A stretch of 64,000 nucleotides of DNA from Cyprinodon diabolis (GCA_030533445.1 CM060075.1:35355696-35419695), one strand, 5' to 3'; counted from the first letter of the stretch, positions 12,248 to 39,477 are shown. The notes: generated from the sequence alone by a model not told the origin. Program-made: numbers and translations.

Positions 12248-14022
12248 GTTTATAGGGATGGTACAGGCTTTTAACAAAATATAACTTTTCATTTTGGAAA
12301 AAGGTCAGATCCTCTGCAGAAACTACGATGTAATCCATCTTTATCCATTCCTAAGTGGTTTACATTACAACTGACTATTTTAAGTGTAGATTTAGAGTAA
12401 GTGCTACTTCTCAATTATTCCATATGTTCTGTATGATAAGCCACCACCACCAATGAGGCAGGCCCGCACCATTATGCCACCACCGCCGTATTTGATAAGT
12501 TTTACACAACAGATATGCTTGACAGCCTCACTTCAACTTTTTCAAAAATCCTGCTGGTCTTTGTTGGCCTGATCGCTCAATATGCAGCGCCTCCCATCTG
12601 ATCATAGAACTGTCTTCAGAAGGCATGTCTCCATCATGTCAGTAAATGTAAGTTATACTTATTTAATCAGTCCTTTTTTAACCTTCAAAACAATATTTTG
12701 GGTTCCCCGTTTGTAGTAATTTCTATAACTTCCTAACCAATTGTTTTTCATTTGAGGGCCACAGAAGCTTGAACATAACTGGGTCTTTCCACTGAAATAT
12801 GATCCCAGACACACCTCACGTGTGTAACTATAGAACACATTTTATTGAAAATGTATGCAAACATTTTTAATTTGAGAAAGCTTCCTGGAGAGGTGGCGAA
12901 ACGTCTTCAATTCTTGGAAACCAAGTCCAGTGGATATTTTTTGAATTTTTACAGTATGCAAAAACCTTGTCAACACATCTAAAACTTAAATGGCAGTTCA
13001 AGTTTGAGTAAGAAAGAAATCCACAATAATCCGCTATCTGTTTCCCCATTTCCTTAAGGCTGTTTTAAATTACCTTTGCACATCTGGCATCCTGACTCAC
13101 TTAACGTTTCTTTATGTCTTACCTTAAAACAAATCTGTTCTCCTTGACTTTTAATTCAGTTTTATGGGTTGATTTTTACAATGAAAATTGTTTTAAGTGA
13201 TTTATCTCTTTAGGTATATGTTGAACTTTTATTTTAACAGTTGCTTAAAGCTCTTTGGACACAAACCTTAAAAACGTTGGTGTTTAAATTAAAAAAATTT
13301 AAAATCTTATGGCATTGATGCCCATTATTGGTTGCATTTTAACTTTGATAGGACTGCACAGCTCTTTAAATGTGGATTATGTGTTCATGTAGATTTCCCA
13401 TGTTTCTTTATGTATTTACTGACATGTTTTGCAGATTTGAAGATCAGGTTAGTACTTATTATTTTCTATTTTTGAGGCAATTCAACTCCTAAACTGCAGG
13501 TAACATAAAAAAAAAAAAAAAAAAAGACATTAAGTGAGTGCTATGTAATATATTATTTGCTTTAATAATAATAATGTATCTTCCATTAGAAAAATTCAAA
13601 TCTTCTGTTGCAAAGAGAAGCCCACTGGTAATAAAGTCCCATTCAAAACAATAAAAATGAGCCACAACACAATGTGGATGTAATATACAGAGACTGGAAG
13701 AATGTTGGATGAAAGGATGCCTGATTCAGAGCATCTTCTGAAAAAGTTCTACCTTGTTTGAGGTTCTTCCAAGTCAAGTTCCAAGGTCGGGGTATCACCT
13801 TCATGACTGAAAATATTTGCTCAAATTCATGTTGATCAGAATATAATATAAATAATACATTTATATCAGAGGAAGCTGATCATAGTTTTTTTTTCTTTTT
13901 TTTTCATGCAAAATAAAACCCAAATCCCTGCCCTTTTATAAATATATAAACAAAACACTCTGCATGTCCATGAGTTAACACATCCCTCCTTCATCCTTCC
14001 CTGCCGGGTCCATTCCGGTGAT

Positions 14023-27569
<13,547 letters not shown>

Positions 27570-30500
27570 ATTCCTCAAAATCAACCAGTCCTCTTCTTAA
27601 ATCTTAAATATATTTATATATATATTTATTTTTGCTTTTCAAGTAAAAAAAAAAAAAAAAAAAAACGACGTCAAACCAGGTAACGGCTGAAAAGCAGGAA
27701 GCAGAGGGGAAAAAAAGTGGCACGGGTCGATCCTCTTCTTCTCTCCTCCTTGCGTTTTTTCTTCTTGTTTCGTAAGGTTTATCTTTAAATATTTCTTTAA
27801 AAAAAATCCGTCTCACAGTGAGGCTTTCAGTTTTGAAGAGCGAAAGGAAGCGAGTGAACAGGTGAGTCTGCTCAGGTGAGGCAGGTAAAAGCAGAGCGGA
27901 CTCAGCAGCGCCTTAAAATAACGGGAGAGCGAGTGAAAAAAAAAAAAAACGGTGGATATCCCTGATCTCACACACACACACATAGAGAGAGAGTCAAAGC
28001 CGACAGAGGTGGGTCAAACAGCAGCTTAGGTACTCATTTAAAAAAAAAAAGCAGGAAACATGCGCCAGCGCGCATGCGCTGCAGAAATAACGGTGACAGG
28101 CTGCAGGGAGCGAGGGTTAGGCCGCACTATTACCTGCTGAACCGGTTTACCCCTCCTCTCCCCGTTTCTCTCTTTCTTTCTTTTTCGCTCCCTACCTATT
28201 CTCCATTCCCCTTCAAGGTGGGGGAGCCGTGAGAAAGAGGAGAAAAGGTGAAGGAAAGATAAGGAGATGGATTCACAATAAAAGGTGATTTCATCTAGAT
28301 GAATAAAAGTCTGAAACAGGAAGATGACATCCATGATGTCAGACAGACAAAAGAGTTTGGATCTAATAGATAAAGAAATATATCAAAATGATATATTTTC
28401 CCCCTGCAGGGGTGATGATTTCTAATATGGGTTAAAAAAAGAAAAACGAACTTTTCCAGATTGACTAGAGCCCAAAGCATGCCAATTAAAATAAATAAGA
28501 AAATAAAATAATAATAAAAAAACAATCCCCTAACTGCACAGTAGTAGATGGAGCAGAAAGAACCACTAACATACATGGGAATGAGCTCTTGAACTGACTA
28601 AAAAAAGTAGGAGGAAGAATAAATCAAGGTTTTAACTATAATGAAATGAATACAAAACACTAAAACATGCTGAGTATGCTTGATTTGGATTTAGCGTATT
28701 CTACTTCTCTATTTTTTTCTTTTTGCTCCATAATATTCTGCAACAAAACTCTAAAGTCTCTGCTGAAAGGATTAATTTATACAGTTGGACTGTTTATTAA
28801 TCAGGTGACTTCTGAAGGTAGCTGGTTGCACTATAACGTATTTAGGAGTATGAAAGTATGGGGCGGGTAGACAAAAATTCACCTTAATAAAACTTGAATT
28901 TTCAATAAAGTTTAATGTTATAAAATTACACATTAAAAAAAGTAAAAAAAAAAAACTATTCATATTATTCCATAATAAACATATCCACCATAAAGAGTAA
29001 AGGCAAAATAACTGTTACTTTGAACTCCAGATGGCTGGCTCTTAAATATCTTATCAGAATAGCATGTGAGGTACATTTATGAGCTAAAGAAAGAGGCTAA
29101 TTTATAACAAAGATCCTGGAAAGATCCATCTTACAAAATAGAAACTTAAATTGTTATTCAGGCCTCAGGTAATCATTTTCTGTTATTAAACAAGTACAGG
29201 TAATCGAAGGAGAGAGCTTAAGTCTTACATTTGAGCCACTGCTGGTGAAATATGAGCAGACCTGCAGTGTGCAACATTTTTTTTCCTACAATATTTAAAT
29301 ATCCCATCATAAAGGGCTCTCTGTGCATCTCCGTCTGGTATTTGAATATTTGTGCCAATGGCTCTTGTACCGTAAGTATTGTAGGGAGTGTAAAAAACAC
29401 TGGCGTGTTGTCTAGTTATTAAATACACACATAAAACATGAGTCGCATTTGATGTTTATTTGTAACTTATAACATCCAGCTTTTTGATGAATGCACACAT
29501 GGATTTTCCATTTGTAAAAATGTCCACTTTTGTATACTTGAAAATGTAGGGCCTTTAGATCAGACTGTTTTAAAACGTGATTCTCAGGAATTAAACCCAA
29601 GGTCTGTGTCGGATAAAAATTTAAATGATGATTTTAAGCTATAGATTTGTTTATTCATTTTGGGAGAAAGGTTGTTTATAAATTAGGACTGATTTTAGTA
29701 TTCAAAAATACAAATGAAATGTTCTGATATCACTACATTTCTGTAAAATTTTCTGAGTAATTTTGAAGAACCTTGTAACTTTCAGAAACCAGCGGATAGA
29801 TTGAGGAGTAGAACTGCTTGCTACAGTTTCTAGACAACCTGTGAATAACTTCAGCATAAAAATGCCCCCAAAAAGAGGAAGGGCCGCTATTTTGATTATT
29901 ATTTCTTATTCAAAAACAAACCAAACAGAACAAAATTCACTCCTAATGGCTGTTTATAAATTTCTAAAAGCATCAGAATGCTAAAATCACATTTATGTGA
30001 GTGCATTTTAATTACTTGATGATTAAACAAACAGATAAATGAAAAGATTATGAAATTATTCAATACAGATTTAAATTCAGTGAGAAATAGGTGTTAGTTA
30101 TTGGTGATGTAATCATGTGACAAACAGCTGGTTACTCATCTCCACCTCATATCAGTAACTAATCAACGTCTTCAAATGTCTCCATCAACTCCATACAGTT
30201 TTCACACTGCTAAAAAAAGGAAGCTTAGGAAGCTTAAAGTTTCGGACTTTAACTTAATCATCAAGGTTTTTTTGTTTTAGTTTTGCCAAACTTTGAATTC
30301 TAGGTTTCCATAACTTGAAATGCTGATTTTTCCCCCAACTCATGTCAAAGTAGTGATGACTTTGACAATATAATGAATAAAATAGCAATCTTAAACTTAG
30401 GTAAATGTTACACTTACAATTTACATCTTATTGTGTCTTAGTGTGGAAATTTGTCATTTAGATTTCAACGTAACAATTCCTTGTTTAAGGAGCAGCAACA

Positions 30501-30980
30501 GTCTGAGTTTCAACCCCCCTTTTTTTGCTACACAAACCAAATGCTCTGCTAGCTCACCAATAGATTCCTTCATTGTAGTTCCAATCGCTGGTCATGGGCA
30601 ACTAATCATAGGTCAACTTTAGACGAAAATAAGAATTAAATTAAAGGTTTTATTGTCATGATGCAGAACGAGTTATTTTGATTGGCAGCCTCTCTTTATC
30701 AAAAGTCAACTCCAAAAGTTGGTTTCCCCACAATTTACAACTAATAAACAAAAGTTAGTTGATATGAAATAAACAACAATTTGAAGATATAAGAACTGGC
30801 AACTCACTTAAGTTATTTCTTACAACTACCTTGGTCTGAACTTACTTAAATTACTATCCCTATATTTAATACTTAGTTTTTCCGGTTTACACAGCTGAAA
30901 ACAGTATTTCATACTTTCGTACTGGTATTTTCCTTAATATAGGAAATCATGAATAATGTCTTGCAACATTAGAGTGAATA
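27570..30980. other. ovol1 5' flank and distal intergenic DNA
   Basis: Upstream of the ovol1 start: poly-A/T runs, a CA/GA microsatellite at about 27,971-27,990, a CpG-containing NRF1-like site at 28,069-28,080, then AT-rich DNA. The segment 29,690-29,900 repeats diverged at 37,690-37,830. No exon recognised; the transcription start is not resolved. Confidence 0.5.
28069..28080. promoter_or_regulatory. NRF1-like palindromic site upstream of ovol1
   Basis: CGCGCATGCGCT matches the NRF1 consensus YGCGCAYGCGCR at 11 of 12 positions, in a locally CpG-rich patch about 500 bp upstream of the ovol1 ATG. A promoter role is inferred only. Confidence 0.4.
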
Positions 30981-30986
30981 CTCTAG

Positions 30987-31371
30987 GGATGTGTCCGAAT
31001 GTCACGCTAACCACTATATAGGGAACTATATAGGGCACTTTATAGTGGTTATGCCATTTAGCTGAGTGTCTGAATGTCTAGTGAATGAAAAAGTAGTGGA
31101 CTCGAAATTTACCACAATGCACCTTGAAAAATACATGGTCACAAGACAAACAGATATATCCCAGAATGCTTTGCGAGGAGAGCACTCCTCGCAAAGCATC
31201 ATGGGATTTGTTGTCACAGCGGCCCGCTGTCTAATAACAAAGACGGCACAGGCACCAGCAAAAAGTAGTGATCATCTGTCCGAACTGTCAGTTTACTGAA
31301 TTCACTATAAAGTCCCCGTGTATTTGGTGACTGAGGGAATTAGGGGTTAGAGCGGACGTTCGGACACAGCC
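30987..31371. mobile_element. MITE flanked by TAG, with perfect central hairpin
   Basis: 385 bp. Starts GGATGTGTCCGAATGTC and ends with the reverse complement of GGCTGTGTCCGAACGTCC. TAG is on both sides (30984-30986 and 31372-31374), consistent with the 3-bp duplication of PIF/Harbinger-like elements. A 13-bp perfect inverted repeat GCTTTGCGAGGAG with a 4-nt loop lies at about 31,170-31,200. Copy 1 is at 21,618. Confidence 0.75.
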
Positions 31372-32110
31372 TAGATCTGCAAGGGAGGGAATGAGATACA
31401 AAAAGCATTGTTTGAAAATATAAAATCCCCACCAGGCTTCTTGGCTTTTCAGCTAGCTAAAATCTAACTCTTTGGCATTGAATTGACGTCCTATAAGAGA
31501 AAGAGATGAAAAGCAACAAGCTTCCAACTACCATCAACTATGGAGGTTATGATATAATGATTTGGAATAGTTTTTCTGCAAGAGGTTTAGGATGAGAACA
31601 AGTCATTAAAGCCCCAATGCAGTGAAGGGAATGAGGCCATGTACTGTAAAATATTGGAGGAGAAACTTCTCTCTTTAGCCACAGAAAATGAGATTGGTAA
31701 TAGATGGGTTTCTCTGTATTACAACAATCAAAACATGCAGCCAGTGCAAAGAGGTAGTGGCTGAAGACTAAATCCACTAAGGCAGTGGTTCTCAAACTTT
31801 TTCTGTCATTCCCCACTTTGGACAAGGGGGAATTTTCAAGCCCCGCCTGTCCCCATCGCCCCAACACAATGCTAATGAAATATGCAACAATCTTAAAATG
31901 TTCCAATTTTATTGAAGTAACAAGTAGTATCTAAATACAAACTATCTACATCAAATAACAGCAAGCTCAAAAATAAAGAAAATAAAAATGCAGCTGTGTC
32001 AAAATTTGTATCAAGCTCAAAGATAGAAAAAATTAAAGTGCCACTCTGCAATCTGTTAATAAAAGAAAAAGTGAAATCCATCTGGCAAGGCAGGTCTATT
32101 TATCCCTGCA

Positions 32111-32921
32111 TTAGTGGCTGCAATGAGCCTGTTTTGCATTGCACAGTTTCTCAAAACGGGGTTGCATACGACGGAGTATTAGGGCCACACATGAAGAGAA
32201 AAAATATTTTTGCCATGACGAGATTAAACTCGACATTAAACTCAACATTTCGAGAATAAAGTTGAAATGTCTTGTTGAGTTTAATCTCGACGTGTCGACT
32301 TTAAACTCGCCATTTCGAGAATAAAGTTGATATATCGTGGCGACTTTAATCTCGACATTCCAAAGTTTGGAGAAAAGAGCAACCGGGCTCCACAGCTGCA
32401 GTCTGCGTTTTAAGAGTGAAGTTAGTCTTTGACGTGCTGCAACTGTATAACTGTATAATCATCACAGAAAGTACAATTTGACCAAATCATCTACACAAGG
32501 CATGACTGATTCTGGATTCTGTGCATGTATCCTGTGCAGCGGTTGGCTCTCTTGAACTAATTTCAACTTTATTGTCGACACGTCGAGATTAAACTCAACA
32601 TGACATTTCAACTTTATTCTCGAAATGTTGAGTTTAATGTCGACATGTCGACTTTAAAGTCGATATGTCGAGTTTAATCTCGTCATGGCAAAAATATTTT
32701 TTCTCTTCATGTGTGGCCCTAATACTCCGTCGTAGTTGCAGGCTTGATACTGCCACTCTCAAGTCACGCTTTGTTTTCAGTGAAGCAACAGCTGAAAAGC
32801 CCATCTCACAGAGATATGATGTGGCAAAGGGAAGAAGAATGCACACAGCTCTCTGCCCGATGAGTGGATACTCCCTCTCCACTCCAAACCAGAAACATGA
32901 ACATGTGGCTGTGTGAATCAA
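32111..32921 (-). pseudogene. hAT transposase C-terminal remnant, split by a MITE
   Basis: Residues include LLPFATSYLCEMGFSAVASL and KTKRDLRVAVSSLQ, the hAT dimerisation-domain signature of ZBED-like transposases. On the far side of the inserted element the same frame continues with PRFEKLCNAKQAHCSH and a TAA stop at 32,111-32,113. The catalytic core and the N-terminal zinc finger are missing, since the frame is closed upstream of 32,921. It is therefore a non-functional fossil; the split is explained by the 6-bp-TSD insertion. Confidence 0.85.
32167..32734. mobile_element. Palindromic MITE inserted in the hAT transposase
   Basis: 568 bp. Terminal inverted repeats begin TACGACGGAGTATTAGGGCC at both ends and extend for well over 60 bp. 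GTTGCA lies immediately outside on both sides (32161-32166 and 32735-32740), a perfect 6-bp target duplication. The arms contain repeated CGAGATTAAACTCGAC/GTCGAC blocks. No coding sequence; superfamily not assigned. Confidence 0.85.
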
Positions 32922-33591
32922 ACGCCGTTATTTATTTAAGATAAAATATTTCAAATTCAGTTATTTATGATCAACCTGCACCGTCAATCCCGGCGCATGT
33001 GCGCTTCATTTGCAGTCTGGACGCTGAGGGTAAACATGCTGTGTCTCTGACTGCAGCTCTGAGAGGGACTCCTGCTATAGCGGGGGAGAACGGGGTTGGG
33101 AGGGCTATGGCGCCCCACGGCAGCCGCTGGAGGACAAGAAAAGGAACGATATGTGCTTTCCCGTAAGAGTCTCCAAAAGTCGCTAGATTTGTCGCTAGTC
33201 GCTTTTTTGAAAAAGAGTCGCTGGAGGGGTCTGAAATATAGCGACAAAGTCGCTGAGTTGGCAACACTGGGGCGCGAAAGTTTATTCCGTTACAAATAAT
33301 ATGCCGACGTCACGTCAATCATTATTTTGGCACTTCAGTTCCAGGTGAAATTTTTCTCATATCTAATGTTCTTTTAATTAGACTGCATGTAGGCTAGTAA
33401 TGATTATTTTGTGGGTTTGATTGGTCTAAAAAGCGGCAACATACAGCTATAAGGACAGTTTGCTCTCACACGTTCTACATTTATAGTCACACAACACACA
33501 CACACACCGGAACTTGGCGCGCCCTACCTGTCACGTCTCAATTCCCCACCAATGGGTCGCGCCACACACTTTGAGAACCGCGGCTCTAAGG

Positions 33592-35660
33592 TCACGGGCT
33601 AAGCAGTCATCAGACCTCTGTCATGCAGGAAATCTGAATGGAGATCAGTTTTTGATCTGAATTGCGTGCTAATCTTATGACCAAAAATGGACTTGATATC
33701 ACTCAGTTTTTTCACAAAAGTTTATCCACCAATTCTTAGACATTGCCTGCTCTGGTATAACATGAAAAAAAAGTCTTTAATACAAATCCATTTCCTTTAA
33801 TGATAATTTAGTCATAAACAACAGAAGTAAAGAGTGTAAGAAAATGACAAAATAGGCCCAATTTTCGCGATATATACTTAAGCTTTTTTACTAAAGAGAT
33901 ACACCATAAAGCTCTTAGTATATAAAAACATGCATTTGTTTCTCCTTTACAGTTTTAAGATTTTATCAGATTAGTGTTTTCTTTGTTTTAACAACAGTTT
34001 ATGAGATTGATAAGGAGAATAACAATCTAAACTTGAAGACCCGAGTACACAGCCCTGACGTGCACCCTCAATATCAGATGAAACTCAAATACAAATGTAT
34101 ATATATATAAATTCTTAGCAGGGATACAATTTTGGTGTCTGCCTTAAAGGAACACTTTTAAGAAAACAGTAAAAAAGCAAATTAAGAAATGACCACCTCC
34201 AAAACAATAGAAGCTAAAATGGTTGGTTTAAACAGTAAAAAGAGTTTAATTCATCTAGAGCTATCAACTAAAATCAGCTAAATTACATTAGTGATGTACC
34301 TGACCATGACACAAGGCAAATTTAATTTGGGGATTTGCACTAAATATTTTTATACACTCATTACAACTTAGGTATCTGAACTATCATAAACAAAATTACA
34401 AACTCATAAACCTTTTATTTTAGTTTAAAAAAAAAGCAAATAGACTAAACCATATATTTTACTTTCCAGTATGTGTAACCCTATTCAGTTTTTGGATTAT
34501 GTAAAGTAAAACAACACAAATTTAAAAAGCTCAACTTTTAAAGCAGCTGTTATTGGTCGTGTTATTTTTTGGGTTTGTAGCAGCATTAAAATACAAACAT
34601 GTAAATAAGTCCAAATCAAAATACAAAATTTCGTAAGCCTTTTTTTTTTTTTAGTAAAGTTTGTTTCATTTTGCCTGCACTGTTTTTAATATTGCATATA
34701 TGGGGTGATATTGTGCATTTTTAGTTGTTTTTGTTTCACTTTGTCCATGAAAGTCCTGAAAGGTGCTTTAAATAAAGTGTATTAATCATTATCATAAGTA
34801 AAGTTTGTTTCATTCAAACTAATTCCTTCTACCTCATGATTGGAAATAGTTGGTTTATAAAAATTATTTAACTTCAGGGACTTTTTAGCACCTTGAGAAA
34901 ATTGTAATGTTGTTTTATTGGTTAAATTCTAATTTTTTTTATCTTAAATGATTGTGTGTTTTTTTTTTTCTGTGTAAATATGAGAGCTGAATTGACAGTT
35001 TTGTCTTGCTGCTCCAGTCTATCAGCTCCTTTGAGGTTTGATGAGCAGATTAACGCAATCTAGATGTCAAAATACTGTCATCCAGGATGGCAGTTTGTTA
35101 TCAGACAGAGTGAGACTGAACAAAGAGGGAGGAGGTATCGGAGTTCTTCCGAAAAGGCAAAGGAGTGGTGTAGGTGGAAGGTATGCTGCCTGGGCTGTTG
35201 GAGCAGTCTGGGCAGACGAGTTATACCCTCCCTCCTTTTTTTCCTCCTTCCTATTGTTTGTATTGTTACACTTTTAAGGGTTAGAGGTAGTTTCTCCAAG
35301 GTACACAGGGAATCTTCTAAAAAAGACAGAAGAAATGAACACAAAACAGAATATGACAACCATTAGGATCTTTAAAAAGACAAAGATATTTGCTGATTCC
35401 TTCTACAGGTTAACTTACGGATTTCCAATCAGATTTTGTTCTTAACTCCCGTAAGATTATTTCATTACTTCAAATTCTTTCGTAAAAAGTTACTATGTGA
35501 AAAACTCCCTAACAGAGAGATTGACCGGATAGATCAATCAAATAGCAAACTAAGCAGTACTTAAAAAATAGAGAGAGAAATAACTACAAAAAGACAAAAA
35601 TAAACAACTAAAAATGGATCAAAAAAACAAAATAATTGGAAAATGGCACAAACCAAATGA
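33592..35660. other. Intergenic, no gene recognised
   Basis: AT-rich DNA. 34,670-34,790 ends in GGTGCTTTAAATAAAGTG, resembling an L2-type LINE tail. Open frames at 35,038-35,366 (both strands) show no recognised domain. Confidence 0.4.
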
Positions 35661-35665
35661 AAATG

Positions 35666-35881
<216 letters not shown>

Positions 35882-37457
35882 GTTTAATTGTTACATGTGC
35901 CTTGAAGAATCTTTGGGAAATTTACATTGTTTGCTCCATCATCCATAAAATAAGATTAGATCTCCCAGAAGGGTAGCCTAAGGTGCTGCAGCACCACAGA
36001 GTCAGTGTAAGTTGCTGCTTGCTTGAAAAAGCTTCTATTTGAAGAGAACACATGAAAGACAGAGGCCCAATAAACACAAGGACATACATTATATTTTCCA
36101 AGAAAAATTTTGAAAATAAATCTGCATTCACACGAGTTTATGCAGCACTATTAAAGACTCTCCAATCTGTCAGCCATTCCATGTACTGGTACTGTTAAAC
36201 CATGACCGAAACACCTCAGAAGGGGTAACAAAACCATTGTGCATGCTCAGAAACCACACTGGAGGTAAATACAGAAACGTGGCACATAGATGCGCATGCA
36301 GGTTACAGAGAGGGATAGAGCTACAACTTTATTGTTGAAGAAAAGACTTGACTCACACAGAACCATTAAGTTTTCTGAAACCTGGTTTTACTAATTTATT
36401 ATCCATCATATATAGGATCTGTGTGGACAGAAGACCTTTGGAAATACATCCTGTCCTGTCTCTGCGTAGATGAGGCCTGAGTCAGTGTGAATTTGGAGTG
36501 ACTCTGTTCATAAACCTGCAAGAAGAGCTCTATTGGTTTACAGCAGAGACTGAAGGAAACAGATGGAAAGTCAACAGAGGCCATTTAACACCTGTTCTAC
36601 CTGATCTACTAACCTGTCCCCTCAGAACTGCTCAAAGGACATTTATATTACTTTTGATTTGCATGCCAACTTCCTTTCAGGAAACACATATGCTGTATGA
36701 CTGATGGTAAAAAAAAAGCTGATACAATAACTGTATGAAGATAGATTGCAGAAAACAATGCTTCACCACAATATTTAATGGTAAAGAAACGTAAACATTA
36801 TCTGAAGCCTAATAGGGAAATTCATCAACAGTTTTAGATGTGATGCTCCAGTATTAAGCAGAACACAGGTCTGTGATTAAGGCTGTCAAGGGAGGGATTA
36901 AAAACAACAGTTAACTGTCAGCTATTAGCTGTATGCCAGCCATTAGAAGTGAAAGAGAAAAGGCTGAGAAGCATCTTTGCCTTTGTTACGATGGTTCGAC
37001 TGAAACACAGTTGGAATATAAGCCAGAACCCTTCAAACATGAATAAAAACTGGAAGTGACCTCTGCTGGTACCTTGGTACATCTCTAAATCTGCTCTTCA
37101 TCATTAAAAACTTGTTCACTTTCCTTACTTTTGCTACTTCTCACCCTTCCTCTGCATACTTTTAGTTTCATAGTTTTGGTTTCCTCAGCAGTGGCTGAGA
37201 GTACTGGTCAGGTAGCATACCTGCACTTATGAGTGTCTGTTATTTTAGGCGTCTACACATAAGCCGTTGAAGGATGGATATTCAACTTAACTGGAATGGC
37301 TTTTTTAAAAGCTACTGCGACATTTAAAAAGGGAGGAGAGCCATATCTTGTCTATGTGCTGATTGAAACCACATATAGTTGTGAAACAGTTTAATAGTTT
37401 AGCACTAGGGGGCAGCAGAAACTTACTGTGAACCATACATATTTGGCAATTACAGGC

Positions 37458-37498
<41 letters not shown>

Positions 37499-39470
37499 AC
37501 TGTCCTCCATATCTGTAGGATTCAGCAGAGGTGCTACTCTCAATATTACTGGAGTAGAACTATTAATACTCATAGTCAAATCTTACTCAACTACAAGTCA
37601 ACCATCTACTCAAGTTAAAGTATTAAAGTACTCACTTTTGAAAGTGGAAAAGTATTTTAAAGTACAGGCATTTGCATGTAAAAGTATTTAAGTATTCAAA
37701 AATACAAATTAAAACTTCTGATATCAGTACATTTCTGTATAATTTTCTGAGTAATTTTAGAGTAACTTTAGCATAAAAAGGGCACAAAAAAAGTAGGGGC
37801 CGCTCATTTGACTATTATTGACTATTATTGAGTATTGATTTTCCTCATATTTTCACTATGGAATAGAGGTTTAAGGTTAAATTTATTACCACAAAGAAAC
37901 TATAACAACTTAGCCACATGGCAACAACTAATGCCTTAGTAAAATATATAAACCACTAATAATATGTGCCCTGAGGTTCTCACATTTGTGGCATGTTGTA
38001 AAAATCTCTTAAACAGTGATGTCCAAATTTAGTCCTAAAGACTCCTATCTGCCATGTTGAAACTGCATTTCTAGAAAGAAAAACAGCAACAGTGGATTAC
38101 AAAGTGGAGTAAAATATTTATTTAACAAACTAAACATTTAATTTTGAGCTAAATATTTGTTGAATAAATATTTAGCTCCAAACTAAATATTTAATTTGAA
38201 AACTGAATATTTAGTTTAACTGAGTAAGATTTTTATAAATGAATAAATGAATTTACTCAAGTAAAGATACACAAAAAAAGTACTTAACAACAGTAATCAA
38301 GTCAATGTACTTTCAAAACAAAATAAATAAATAAATGAATGAATGACATAGTGAAAAAAACAAACAGCAACCCATGCCCTCTGAATAACTTTGTTGTGAC
38401 TTTTCTGCCTATTCCAAACAAGCATACTTTAATATTCAAATGATAAGGCATCTTTGATTAAACTGTCATTTGATGGCAGGGCCATGTTTCTCTTTCTTCC
38501 TCTTGTTTTAATGTGATAACCCAACACACTTTGCCTAATAATTGTCATAGTTATAGCTTATGATGTGTGTCATTTACATTATATCTCAATTTTCACATAA
38601 ATTATTTGTTTCTGTTATAAAATATTTTATCAGCATTAAGTCATAGTTACATATATCATTTTTGTCTTGACAGACAGGATCCAAGTTATGGAAGAAAAGT
38701 GAAGACAGGATTGCTGTCATCAGTGGGAGTCAGGGCAGGTGAGCCTCGAGTGGGAAAGATTCTCAGAGATGTGCAGCAGCCATATAATGAACTACGTCGG
38801 CAGGTTATTTACATTATTCAGTATGGAGTGGGGAAAAAAAGTATTCAACTATTCACTCGAGTTAAATAAAAGGAGATGGATGGATTTCACTCAGTCGGCA
38901 CATTTATCTTTGCAAAGAGAGAACAGTTCATCATACAGCCCTAATGGGACCCTGTTCTGATCTGGGCAGCGCTCGTTCCCCCTTACTTACAACAATGTAA
39001 AAAGTAGTCAGAGTCAAAACAAATTACACACACTTTGGTTAACAGTAATATGTTATGATTAAACCTTGAGAAAGAATCTGATTTGTTATGGGAAGAAGCT
39101 ATGTCAGGTCTACAAACACCAGCCTGGAGAGAATGGTGTGGCCTTGAGAGAGAAACAGACTGAGTGAAAACTTTTATAGTGAGTAAATAGGATAAATTAA
39201 TATATGAAATAAGAGGAATCTAAATTTTCCGAAAACAGACCACCCTTTCGTTTATAAAAAGATATTATCCTTGTGTAATCGATAATAAAAAAGAAAAATT
39301 AAAAAAACCAAGAAACTAATATTGTGAATATATGTAAAGAAAGTTAAAAACTAAGAAACAAAAATTGTGAGTATATGTAAAGAAAGCTAAATACTAAGAA
39401 ACCAATATAAAAATAATAATATAAAAATATATATATCAAAAATGCACACCTGCAATCAAGTCAGAGGATA
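35882..39470. other. Intergenic with diverged repeats, no gene recognised
   Basis: 37,385-37,460 (with a CTGCCCCCTAGTGC-type core on the reverse strand) resembles 60,285-60,365, and both abut (TA)n arrays. 37,520-37,830 contains ACTCAAGT/AAAGTATT-rich MITE-like sequence that recurs in part near 29,690 and 38,240. Open frames are short and without recognised motifs. Confidence 0.4.
37459..37494. repeat. (TA)n microsatellite
   Basis: Pure TA array at the edge of the dispersed repeat that also borders the (TA)n at 60.27 kb. Confidence 0.9.
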
Positions 39471-39477
39471 ATGTTAA

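Larger units (their letters stand above)
31783..33583 (-). mobile_element. hAT transposon, internally deleted, with nested insertion
   Basis: Terminal repeats CAGTGGTTCTCAAACTT (left) and CCGCGGTTCTCAAAGTG (right, reverse complement). Flanks CACTAAGG (31775-31782) and CTCTAAGG (33584-33591) form an 8-bp duplication with one mismatch. It carries the 3' end of a hAT transposase on the minus strand and a second element at 32,167-32,734. Confidence 0.85.

Noticed and set aside
12440..12640. Possible Tc1 transposase trace (CACCATTATGCCACCACC)
   Set aside because: Single short similarity without flanking Tc1 order; too weak to annotate.
35038..35366. Three overlapping 80-100 codon frames
   Set aside because: Overlap on both strands and lack any domain; chance frames in a GC-richer patch.
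38673..38738. Short exon-like segment with acceptor CTTGACAG and donor GGTGAGCC
   Set aside because: Only 66 bp, one open frame, no neighbouring exon or known protein; splice consensus alone is not enough.
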